Shown here in pieces: positions 13,201 to 26,200 of a DNA stretch of 64,000 nucleotides; within the stretch, counting starts at the first letter, position 1; each line of letters starts with the position of its first letter. The position numbers and the translations under genes are program-made. Source of the stretch: Siphonodentalium dalli (taxonomy: Eukaryota; Mollusca; Scaphopoda; Gadilida; Siphonodentaliidae); the NCBI GenBank assembly GCA_032622095.1, contig CP136069.1, positions 184,501,122 through 184,565,121 of the forward strand, read 5' to 3'. A model generated the notes under the pieces. That model had not been told where the DNA came from and searched no databases. It worked only from the letters and a program-made list of their open reading frames with translations.

Positions 13201-16200
13201 TTACACACATGAATACATACCTCTCCATGGTGGCATATCTTACACACACGCACAGAATACATACCTCTCCATGGTGGCATATCTTACACACATGCACAGA
13301 ATACATACCTCTCCATGGTGGCATATCTTACACACATGAATACATACCTCTCCATGGTGGCATATCTTACACACATGAATACATACCTCTCCATGGTGGC
13401 ATATCTTACACACACGCACAGAATACATACCTCTCCATGGTGGCATATCTTACACACATGAATACATACCTCTCCATGGTGGCATATCTTACACACATGC
13501 ACAGAATACATACCTCTCCATGGTGGCATATCTTACACACATGAATACATACCTCTCCATGGTGGCATATCTTACACACATGAATACATACCTCTCCATG
13601 GTGGCATATCTTACACACACGCACAGAATACATACCTCTCCATGGTGGCATATCTTACACACATGAATACATACCTCTCCATGGTGGCACATCTTACACA
13701 CATGCACAGAATACATACCTCACCATGGTGGCATATCTTAGACACACGCACAGAATACATACCTCTCCATGGTGGCATATCTTACACACATGAATACATA
13801 CCTCTCCATGGTGGCATATCTTACACACATGAATACATACCTCTCCATGGTGGCATATCTTACACACATGAATACATACCTCTCCATGGTGGCATATCTT
13901 ACACACATGCACAGAATACATACCTCTCCATGGTGGCATATCTTACACACATGCACAGAATACACACCTCTCCATGGTGGCATATCTTACACACATGCAC
14001 AGAATACATACCTCTCCATGGTGGCATATCTTACACACATGCACATAATACATACCTCTCCATGGTGGCATATAGTCCGCCCAGGATTTGTAGTCAAATA
14101 CATAAAGAAATGTTGTGTTCTTCAGCGCATGGTAATTAAGAACCTCATTTGTGGCTGATCCAAACATGTAGTCTGACATCATCTGTATGAGAAGTAGAAA
14201 TTATTCAGATACGTTAGTCTGGAATCATGGAAAGTTTTGTAATTTAAAAATAAACGTCTCCAAGCCTGGACAAATTATGGAAAAAGGCACCTTATTTAAC
14301 CTCACAACAGCTCACTATAGAAAAGTTCTGGAAAATGTTACACCTCTCAGATGGACTAGAAAATTCATGGAATTTCCGAATTAACTTAATTACCAAAATT
14401 ACCTTTGAATTAGTTGAAGCGCAAGTGTAAAATTAACGTGTTGATTCTGAAAATCCTGGAAAATGTTTGGAAAAGTCATGGAATTTTATCCTTGGATACA
14501 GTAATGACCTAAGTAATCGACTCCTTAACCACAGCAGAATTATGGGTAACTTTTCAGGCAGAAATCAAATTTAGTGGATAAGGTTAATAAATTTTGTATA
14601 GAAATGTGATGAACTTGAGATCAATTTGATCACATAATCACATTTTAGCAAGGAAAAATGATCTCGAAATGACTGGGTTAAACAAAATTAATATTGATTT
14701 CCTTATCACAACCACAGAGGAAGTAAAGACACCTTCAAGAACAAATATAGTTCCATTTTAAATGTGTATTTTCATGTTGACAAAATTATACAACCACCCT
14801 TATCACCCATGTTTATCTCACAGTCAACACTAAATAACCCAACAGAAATTGAATATCATAATTATATTCTAATTCATATAATAATAAAGTTCCGTCATTG
14901 ACATCAACATCATTGCACTAAGCTCTTACGTCACTGTGCATGGCATTAATATACACGAGTCTTACTAAAAATATTAGACTGCATTTAGGAGCTTAATTAT
15001 GCGATAAAAATATGTAAAATCATCATTATTAAGAAGAATGTGAAAAAATAATTAAATTTTGTTCATATTTTTATTGTCAAAAAAATCCTCTAATAACGAG
15101 ATGTCATGAGATGAAACTGTTGTTGCTTAAGCCTTTCAGTGCCAAGTCCGATTTTTGTACCAACCCATATTCCTTGATCATTTTTCAAATTTAAGAGCTC
15201 TTTCCATCAATGTATCACATTATTATAATCAATAAATTTGAAAAATGATCAAGGAATATGGGTTGGTACAAAAATCGGACTTGGCACTGAAAGGGTTAAA
15301 CATCAACTGATAGTTACATTACTGTTTTCACTACTCTTACTGTGAAGACCACTGGTATGTTCAAATAGCACAATTAAATAATGAAAGTGAACATTAGTAA
15401 ATGTAAATAGATAGATTTTCAACTAAATAGTTGAATCACAATTGCCAATTGTGATGTTTGTTGACAAAACTGTAATAGAAGCATGCTTAGTGTAATGTTT
15501 GAGACAGTGCATATTTTTTTTTGGGGATTGAGTGTGATTCGAGCCCATGACGGTGAGCGCGCCTTGCGACTCAAAGTCCGATGTCAATACCACATGTCCA
15601 CCAAAGCGACCCCAAAAAAGGAAGCTCCTAATAAAATAAATTTGGACTTGCTTCTAAAAATAGGCGCCAGGTATATTCAAAGAGCAACGCTCGGCATGTT
15701 TCACAGATGTATATATAACATACTACTGTGCCATATCTGCTATATATAAAACTGTAATAGTTTATGTTTACATAACAATGATTCTCATTATTGGGCAATT
15801 ATTAACCCTTTCATGATGGGAGCTGCGCTGGTGCAGATTTAAATATCATGTGCCAGTGCATTCTCTTATATACGAGTCTCCCATAGGGAGCCTCACATAT
15901 ATAAGAGAATGCACTGGCTTACAAGGTCAAGGTAAATATTGTTAGGCCAATGTATTTTCTTATATATGCGAGGCTACCTATAAGACTCACATATATAATA
16001 GAATGCATTGGTACAGGGTTTTCACATAATTTCAGGAAGCTCCAGTCATGGAAGGATTCAAGCCTTGAAATACGGTGTCTGTCATTTGCAGAATGAGGTC
16101 CCCAGAGGGTGAATTTAGTGATGCTACCCCGCATAGTGGGCTAGCATCACCAAATTCACCCTCTGGGAACCTCATTCTGCTGAGGTGTAAGCAGAATGAG

Positions 16201-19200
16201 GTCCCCAGAGGGTGAATTTGGTGATGCTAGCCCGCTATGTGGGGTAGCATCACTAAATTCACCCTCTGGGGACCTGATTCTGCAAATGACAGACACCCTA
16301 TTTCAAGGCTTGGAAGGATTAACTGTAAGATGAACTCACATCAACAACCATTTGTCTGGACATTGACTGATTGAGCTTCTCTGGCCAATACGTGTACTCA
16401 AAGTCGAGAGCATCATATGACCCGATATAATTCTCAACTGTTCGATCATTCAAGAATTCTCTCAGGATATTTGCAAACTGCATATTGTCTATTCCCTCAT
16501 CTAAAGTTGGCATGTTTGCTGAAAAGATAGGAGATACAATATCATCTTCAACCTGACAAGCCTGAGATTAGTGTGAATGTCATTTGCAGAATGAGGTCCC
16601 CAGAGGGTGAATTTAGTGATTCTATCCCACACAGCAGGCTAGCATTACCAAATTCACCCTCTGGGGACCTCAGACTAAACTCAGGCTTGTCTAGAACTAA
16701 TATTTCTTTCCTGCCACATAAAGATCAATCAACAGTAATAATAATGTACAGTTTGTCAGACTTCTCACCAAACCGTTCTATCAGTCATAATAGCATGGGG
16801 CAATGAGATTAATTGAGATATTAATACGTTAATTTAAAAAAAGGTCGTATTATGTAATCAGTCTGTCCGTCCGTCCGTCCGATCTGAACCAAAGTTGGTA
16901 TTTTCCAGCTAAAGAATACAGGCCAAGTTCGATTATGGGTTCCGTCCAATTATTTTTACATGAGTTACGGCCCTTTTTCGACTTAGAAGTTGACCGCATT
17001 TTGGTATTGAAATTAGGGGTATATCAGATATTCTTCAAATGTAAGCTCAAAGTATTATTTTATGTTGCAGTAGTACAATTCGAAATGGCTAAAGGGCGTA
17101 TTTTGCCACGCCCTAGCGATGCTCTTGTTCCCTGATGTCTAGCTAGCTGTACAGGTAAACCAACTAATAAATTGCTGTGGCCAATTGGCCATGTGATAAA
17201 TGTTCCTTATTGTGTGGTAGAAGATGACCCCTGGTTAAGTGGTCCTACTAATGTGTTATGATGCAGTTGGGTCCTGCTGAATTGCTATGATGCTGTTAGG
17301 GCAAACTGATGCTGTTAACAAATAGTACCGTTATAATATTTTTTTATTTGTCTTTTTCGCGGTGTTCCGATAGTCTGAACATATCCAGGAAAAGACATTA
17401 TGCATGTCAAATATTCAAAAACATATTTATTGCGAAATAATAATGGTTGTATTAGTTGTTGAAAATCGACTATAATCAAGATGTTTATTCATGTCATTTT
17501 AGAAACACCAGCGCAGGCATTATTATATTTAAAAAAAATATATATGTTCTTGAATGTTTCAAACACACACTGGTTTCCTTTCTAAAATCGCTTGGATTAG
17601 CCAAACAGCCCGAACTGGGCAAACTGATGCTTTTAACAAATAGTACCGTTATATTTTTTATTTGTATTTTTCGCAGTGTTCCGATAGTCTGAACATATCC
17701 AGGAAAAGCCATTTCGCATATCAAACATTCAAAAACATATTTATTGCAAAATATTTTTAATAATGGTTGTATTAGTTGTTGAAAATCGACTACAATCAGA
17801 TGGTTATTCATGTCATTTTAGAAACACCAGCGCAGGCATTATATTTTTCAAAATATATGTGTTCTTGAATGTTTCATACACAGACTAGCTTTTTTCTCAA
17901 ATCGCTCGGATTAACAGCCCGAAAAGACAACTTTAGGAAAAAATAATGGTACATTTTCGTAATGGCATCAGTTTGCCCTACCCGCATCATATCAATTCAG
18001 CAGGACCCCCCGGCATCATAGTATATTAGCAGGATCACTTGACCAGGGGTGAAGATGTCTGAAAATATCACAAACTAAACTAACTAGGTGAATCATATAA
18101 CTGCATATCGTTGACAGGCTTTTAAATGTGGTATCTGGTGTTTTTGGTGCAAGGCAACTTTTTCATATTTAGAATCTATGGGTTCGATTACGTAATTTCC
18201 TCACATAAACTTGTCAATTTTTCGACTATAAATGTAATTTTTCAGGAAAAATTGTGTATGAAAATTTTTATCAGGATTTCCCGCAAAATTGTGTTTTATA
18301 TTTCTTTAAGATTTTTCAAAAATGTTGCTACTATGATAATTCTTATGGGATTGTTTTGACCAGGGGCATTTCCTCCGTATCCTGAGTGACAGAGACTAAC
18401 CGAACCCACATAAATTGTCAAAACTAAATGACATATCTCACAATTGAATAATTTTTACTTCTAAAATGTTGCATAAAACCATAAAATTATGTTTTTCTCA
18501 TCAACTAGAGGAGATATGAATATGAAAGTTTATATTTTATAACAACATTGATACATATGTGTTATATACACAATGTGTTTGTAACGATTCATGTATCGCG
18601 ACGAGGCTAGTTTTTTTTGGCCATATAGCGACGAGGCGACCTTGGTCGCCGAGTCGCTATGTGGTCACGAAAACTGTCCGAGTCGCGATACATGAATCGT
18701 TACAAACACATAACACGTTTATCTACCATTCGTGTGAGAGAATCCATCACACAAATTATATTTTAGGAGTTTTTTAAATGACAAAATCATTGGATTTGTG
18801 TTCTACGATTAGCTTACTTGAGTAAGTTCTCCCAACATACAATGTAACAGTGTCACACGATTATCTTGATTTGCTAAATTCTCCCAACCTGCATGTTCAC
18901 ATGAATACGCCTAATGGAAATTGAATTCAATGGAAAAAATCTCTTACACCTGCATTTTGATATAATTATATAATAAATACTCAACAAATATGTATTAGTT
19001 ACTTTGTGATATGTTTTACCATAATACCCATGGTGGGAGGCAATCAAATAATGTTAAAATTTAAGAAATATTTGTTTATAGTGCGCAAGAATATACATTG
19101 GAATGTTGTTTTCATTTCTCACGCGATTGATGTGACGTCAGTTCACTCATGATTTTGAACTAGTCAATGACATCATGCGCGCCTTGTACCGCAACTGCAG

Positions 19201-20193
19201 TAATGATACAGATTTTTTTATCGCCAATTCGTTATCGCCAATTTTATCGGGAAATTTCGTAGGAAATGGTCGATATAAAGGATTATCACGTAAATGTATT
19301 GGCAGATACTAATTCTATTTCCAGATACAAATAGTTTTTGTGTCTCCTGTATAATTTTATTTTTGGAAAATACAACACTTGAGCGGTCAACTGACGATAG
19401 ACTAAATTGAAAGTTGACTACTGGTTAACACTTACAACATTCTCTCCCTGAAAACTGATTCTAAGTATGTGGGTCTGTATTTATAATAGCAATTCTAAAC
19501 TATAGGTCTCAAATTCTTTGTAAATTAACTTTTAAAATAAGATTTAATATGGTAATGCAACCTGAATCAACCTTTACATGCAATTTTCCTAGTATCGGGA
19601 GATATAACAATTGAGCTGAAAATAATTGTTCAAACTAGAGATGTGACTGTCCCAAGGGGGCTATGGATACCCCCCCCCCATGTCTTTAAGATATTTCACA
19701 TGTCAGTAAACATTAAGTTAAAATAATAAAATAACAGATTCCCATTGCAGGTGTACAACCATAACCCTAATCCTAAACATATTGACCGATAAATGTAGGA
19801 ATAAAAGCTTGGACAAAATTATGCATGTTGTGAAAATGGACAGACATCATAATCGCAGGTGCACAGGTCCCCATGGTACTAAATATCTGTGCCAAGTTTT
19901 AAAAAAAATGACCTAAAAATGTAGGAATAAAAGCTTGGACAAAATTATACATGTTGCGAAAAATTTCTAAGTAAAAAAGGGGGATAACTCCACACAAAAA
20001 AAAGGCTGACAGACGTCATAATCGCAGGTGCACAGCTAGGTTCCCATGGATGATGTCTGTGCCAAGTTTAATGGAAAATGATTAAAAAATGACTGAGAAA
20101 AACTCCGGACAAATTTGTGTCCATGGACGGACGATGGATGACGGTACGACGGATGGCTGAGCTGATTCCAGTATACCCCCCACAACTTTGTTG

Positions 20194-20231
<38 letters not shown>

Positions 20232-23200
20232 ATAATAAACAATAATTATAAGAGCTAGACACATAATACTCACGAACAAAGAATGATCCTTCATCCTTAA
20301 CTAGACCACAAAGAATCCTAACTCTGTATTTATATCGTCCCTGTTGTCGCATTTTCATTGGGCTATCAGGAAGAAATGCTGCATTAATTCCTGCGGTGTG
20401 TCCATCCGGGACTGGAGCCCATGGAGTTCCCACATGTCCCGTCTGTGAATAATATAGTTAAAGATGTATTCAGAGTTCAAGAGTTGACTTATATTTTTTT
20501 TAAATAATTTATAGTTGTGCATGCTAGCATATTATTTGATAAACCATAGCATATTATTTGATTAACCATAATTTAAATTAAATGTTAAATCAGGCAGGGA
20601 TGTGGCGACGGGGGGGGGGGGGTGTTTATTTCGGGCTACCAAACTTCCCATGTCTGATAAAATAATTAGTTAAAACATTTACAACAAAATTAGGTTGAAA
20701 ATGTTCTCATAGTTTTCTAACCAGAGTAATTAGTGAGAAATTTGTTATTTTTAACAGTGCAGTCACATATGTTCATACTTTTGGAGAAAAGTTTGGACTG
20801 ATATGGCCATCAGCTGGAAGTTTTCCAACATTAAATCAGGTTAGAAAGCTTCAGGAACCAGTTGGAAAATTACAACACAAGTGAGGGGATGAAAATTACA
20901 ACACATGTGAGGGGATGAAAATTACAACACAAGTGAGGGGATGAAAATTACAACACGAGTGAGGGGATGCAAAAGGATGGTCTGATTGAAGAGGGGGAGG
21001 TGGTGCAGTTGGAAATGTCAAGGTAGACAGACACCCCCCCCCCCCAAAGAAGACTCTCAATCTAGCCATGTCCCTTAATTCAAGTTCATAGAAAAATAGC
21101 CTAAACAACACCTGTAAACACTGCATTTTTCATATAGCTAATAATTTGTTTAGTATATGTCCATCAGAAACTTTAGTCCACCCATGTACCGGAAATAAAA
21201 TATATGGGTTTCTCTCAGCAGAAAAACATTGTTTAGTGTCGGCGCACACAATCCTGATTGTCCCCGATTAATCCGGCTGCCGGATAAATCGGGGACAATC
21301 GGGACCGTGTGCGCCTAACTTTGGAGCGGTTTTTGTCGGATCCGATTTAATCAGACCGATCAAACTGAGTTTGATTTCATCAGGAAAATCCGGCTCGTAA
21401 CGATGGTAATGCGCATGTTTTGCTTGTCACATGACCATCACATGACCAAAACCTCATTCAAAATGTCGGAATAATTAACGGCGACCGCTATTCAAAATTA
21501 AATAAAGAATTCTGATCGATCAACATAAGGAACACCGGCTGGTTGACCTGTGGCCAGAAAATTAGTGACTGTATAATAATCGCAACAAGAGGGCGGCAGC
21601 TGTGGAAAGGTCTATTAATGCGCCAATTTACGGCTATTGCTCGTGACCTCAATATATTACTATTATATTTATTTAGATTATTTATTATTATTAATTATTA
21701 ATAAATATTACTAGTGTTTAGAAATACATATTAATATAAATCACCATGACTAACTATAGTAACTGGCTAGATAGGCTGACCACACCAGTTGGCTGTATAC
21801 TACAGTGACCATATAGCATGCATATGACCGGAGTGAAAATCCGACTCGTGTGCGCTGACCCCCGATTTTATCGGGCCTGTTTTATCCGGCAGCCGGATTT
21901 AACCAGGCACAATCGGGATCATGTGGGCCGACACTTATAAGATAGTAATAGTTACCTGCCTCAACCTTCCCAATTAATTAAAGTGATGAAACACTCTGGT
22001 AGGGTGATCAAATAGAAATGGAGAAAATATTGCTAAAACTAGTTAGGCCATAGGAAGTTGATTCTCTGTTTCTCAGACACCGCCGCCCCCCGAAAAAATA
22101 CGCCGCTGGGTACTTTTTATAGCCTACCAAAAATAAAAAGTATAATTCATCCCGCCTCTCGCAATCCGTGAAGTTCGCAATCGACCATTGTTAACAGGTG
22201 TGGATAAAGAGGCGCAACTCTATCTCATAATTCCAATCTTTTAATAGATCGAACAAGCCGATGTCCGGAATCTTAATCGAACGCGCCCGATCTACTTCCG
22301 CTAAAACAATGGTTGCAATTCTGAATGTTTGCGTGTGGGACGGCAACAAATATCTTATCCCCTGGACTATAGTGAGTGTTGAGATCGATGAAACATGTCG
22401 GAATTTATCGGAACGGATAACGTCCCAACACGGCGGAAGCATCAAATCCATTTCTGTTGGAAAAAACAAAACATCAGACCTCGACTTCGTCTCACCTGAA
22501 CTGAAAGCCACACAGGTTGCAGACATTTTTGGCTTTTATTTTAAGATCACGGTGACCACCAATACTTCTTAAAAAAAAATGGATTCTGCATATTGTTGTT
22601 ATTTTATGTTATGAAAGTTTAATATATTTTGTTTTTGTCTTGTATTGACACATTCAAAGATGGCTTAGTGAAGCCTGACAAGTTTCAGTATTAATAAAAT
22701 TTCATTAAAATCAAATCAAGTAGTCATGTTTCAATGTCCGAACATTGGTTTTACAATTTTAGGATAAACAAATAAAAACCTGCCTGCCGGGAAATTTTAG
22801 TCATAAAATATGGTAATAAAAACCTGCCTGCCGGTAAATTTTGGACATAAAAAATAAATATAAAAATCTGCCTGCCTGCCTGCTTTGGGAAAAAAAGTGT
22901 CTGAGAAACAGAGAATCAACTTCCTGTGGCCTTATATATATTTTACAAATAGTATATTCAAATTGACATAACACACCATCATTCTTAGATATTAATTAAA
23001 TGTAGTGACTCTCGATGGTGAAATCATTTTCGTTAGTTTATCGACGGTAGTTGCATCCCAAAACGAGATGTAAATATTTACAATTGAGCTGTTACGGTCG
23101 ATTTTCTTGAGATTTTCAGTGATGTTAGTAGAATGTTACATAGTGCCTGAATACTAAGTTATCAGTTTCACGCACCCGAATAAGTCCATAATATGTCTTT

Positions 23201-26200
23201 AACCACACAAGCTGTAATTATAAATTAACCCTGTCTATACTAAATACTCATTGATGAGTAGTTACCTTATTAACCCTTTCTATACTAAATACTCATTGAT
23301 GAGTAGTTAGTTCCCTTAGGAAATGTTGAGAGAATAATGTTTCCCACCAATGGATATCAATACTATTGCATTTCTATTTGCTTTTAATTTTCTGTCATCT
23401 GCTTTTATTACATGCACAACTAGAGGTGTGACTGTCCCAATGGGACTACAGATACCCCCCCTGTTTTTAAAATACTAAGATGTCAGTAAACATTTAGTTA
23501 AAATAATAAAATAACAGTTCCCATTGCAGGTGTACAACCATAACCCTAATCTTAAACCTATTGACCGAAAAATGTAGGAATAAAAGCTTGGACAAAATTA
23601 TGCATGTCGCGAAAAAATTTCTAAGTCGAAAAAGGGGAATAACTCCACACAAAACATGTCGGACAGACGTCATAATCGCAGGTGCACAGGTTCCCATGGT
23701 GGTTGATATCTGTGCCAAGTTTCACAGAAATTGATAAAAAAACGACTGAGAAAAACTCCTGACAAATTTGTGTCCACGGTACTACGGACGGACGTATGTA
23801 TTGTTTATTAACTGATTAGGAGAATTCATTCAGTATAGAATGGGCTAATTAAGTAGAACTCAAATTGGATGCCATAACAATATTTCAATTTACCTTTAGG
23901 CTCACTCTAGCTGATGCATTAACGATCTCATCCGCACTCCTGTATAACTGTAGACAGTCGATTAGTCGTACCATGTCATTAATTGGGCATCCAACCTGCT
24001 CTCCTAATGCTCTCGCATAATAATTAGCATCTTCAGGTGTTGGTACTGTCGCCCATTTACTGCGATCAGAGCCACTCAGCATAATGGCCTGCGTGAATAA
24101 TCCTGAAAGAAAGAATCTACACATTATATATGGTACCCTACAACAAATGCTATACCACAGATCAGAGTCAATCCCTAATTCACTATCTCCTTCTTAAAAA
24201 CTCATGAATCATGATGAATGTCCCAAAATCATTAACATACCATGCAGTTACCCCTTACCTTGGCTAAAGTCTGATAATAAACATATTAATGGGTTCTTCA
24301 AGAATTTTTAAGCCATTCAAACTTTGCAAATTTTAGAATTTCCCATTGGGATCTTCATCTGCAATATTTTAATTTAAAAGTCATGACTTGTAATTTTTAA
24401 ATTTAATGCCCATTAATTCATATAGTGTCTAGTGATGATGATTACCTTTCATTACCAGGATAATTGGCCAATAGTAGTGTGCATCCGCAGAATGACAAGT
24501 CTCAAATGTGTGGGGTAACAAATGTTAATATTAATTACTTTGGTCATAATTGAAATTCTTGCACACGCAATGATTTTTCACTCAATGTAAAATTGAGGCT
24601 CTTCTCATTCACACACCACATACTAGGCCACTGCTAATAGTGTGTTTTTGTTTGAATAGAATTTCAAAGCAAATAGCTCTCAAATTTTTTTTTAAACAAA
24701 TCGAATATATCATAATCTTGGTCGCAGAAATTTAAGATAAAGATATGTCTGTATATCAGAATTATCTATTAAATAAAACACGTTGTCATCTTATTTTGTG
24801 AATGGTGGACTCCTCCAAAGATAGATGTAACAAAAAATTTGGAAAATACAATTTTGAATTGAATGATGTCATTAATGGGGAATTCAACATCAATTTGAAA
24901 TACTGAACAGGAGATGGACCATTGTGGAATTATGCTATCGCAATTTTCTCAAAAATAAAACTTGCACTTTTGCAAACGACATTACAACTGTCACTTCAAG
25001 TCAAAACTGAGCAAACACAATCAAATAACACAAAGATAATACATCTAATAGCGTATATGCAGTCACGCGACGTACTGTTCAACAGAATTGTGAAGTATCT
25101 CTCTGTCTCCAATTCAATGTCCTCAGAATAAATTATAAACTGCTGCCAGTATATTCGAGGTCGCGAAACAAGAGGGTTAGAACAGTTAAAATGAACCTAA
25201 AACAGTGTACAAGGCTGCAAATAGCATGTCTGTCAATGAGGTCCCCAGAGTGACGCTATCTCACACAGCGGGCTAGCATCACTAAATTCACACTCTGGGA
25301 ACCTCATTCTGCTTAGGCCCTCAACTGCTATGGTATACCTAGGATCAGACTGAAGTTCCCCAGTTGAAATTGGTGATGTTCACCCATAGGGCACCTCGAT
25401 TATGCATCTTATCTGCTGCAAATTAGGGGATATAGAAACTTCCAAGAAGGGAAAACTATAAAAATTGTTAATTGGAGATATGGGGTCTCCAGAGGGTGAA
25501 TTTGGTGATGCTAGCCCACTGTGCGGGATAGCATCACTAAATTCACCCTCTGGGGACCTCATTCTGCAAATGACAGGCACGCTATTTGTAGGCTTGCAAG
25601 TGTATCTACTTTTTATATTTTCGCAGTAGTTATGACTGTTAAAATATTACTGCTAAATGCACAACGATCACGCTCACTGGTTTGAAGTATTCAAAACAGG
25701 AGGTGTGCACTCGAGTGCTAGCATACCCCCACCGTGGCAAATTCAACCCGCATTATCCGTAAACTCAACAAAAAAGATTTTTAACTTTAAAGAAAAATTC
25801 GGACTAATAATATCGATATGGTGTCACAAGAAGCTTGTACACAAAAAATTATTCAAATCGGTTCATATTTGTTAAAGTTATTAAGTCAGACAGAATTTTC
25901 TAAGTCAAAATAGGTCGAAAATGAAGTGTAATATTACGAAAAACAGACTGAGCCAATCCCTAGCCGCATCATGTAGAGAGGCCATTGTGAAAAGCATGTA
26001 TACCAAAAATTATTGAAATCGGTTCATATTTGTTAAAGTTATTATGTCGGACAAATAAGTCGAAAAAGATGCGTAACTTGAAAAATAAAGTCGGACCGAA
26101 CCGCAATTAGCATCATGCGGAGAGACCGTCCGAAGGAGATTGCATACAAAAAATTATTGAAATCGGTTCATAGTTGTTCGAGTTATGAGGTCGGACGGAC

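Noticed and set aside
5832-14074. CRISPR array
   Set aside because: Repeats are directly abutting with no unique spacers, and the genome is eukaryotic with intron-containing genes.
13943-14182. Single-exon protein reading through exon 8 into the array
   Set aside because: Splicing at GAG|GTATGT joins exon 8 in phase to GVAHGQDL with the catalytic histidine; readthrough gives only repeat peptides and a stop after three units.
16573-16806. Small open frames containing [12 protein letters not shown] (also at 25380, 29449, 51108, 51311 and 52325)
   Set aside because: The recurrent peptide is the translation of the GAGGTCCCCAGAGGG palindromic MITE, which reads similarly on both strands; not a protein family.
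20036-20433. Poly-proline open frames around 20195-20230
   Set aside because: They come from the 36-base G/C tract next to esterase exon 6; the real coding part ends at the donor at 20274.
22191-22526. 111-codon minus-strand frame in the 886-bp element
   Set aside because: It overlaps the plus-strand ATG-to-stop frame almost entirely and matches no family I recognise; at most one of the two is real, and the plus frame has the better start and 3' context.
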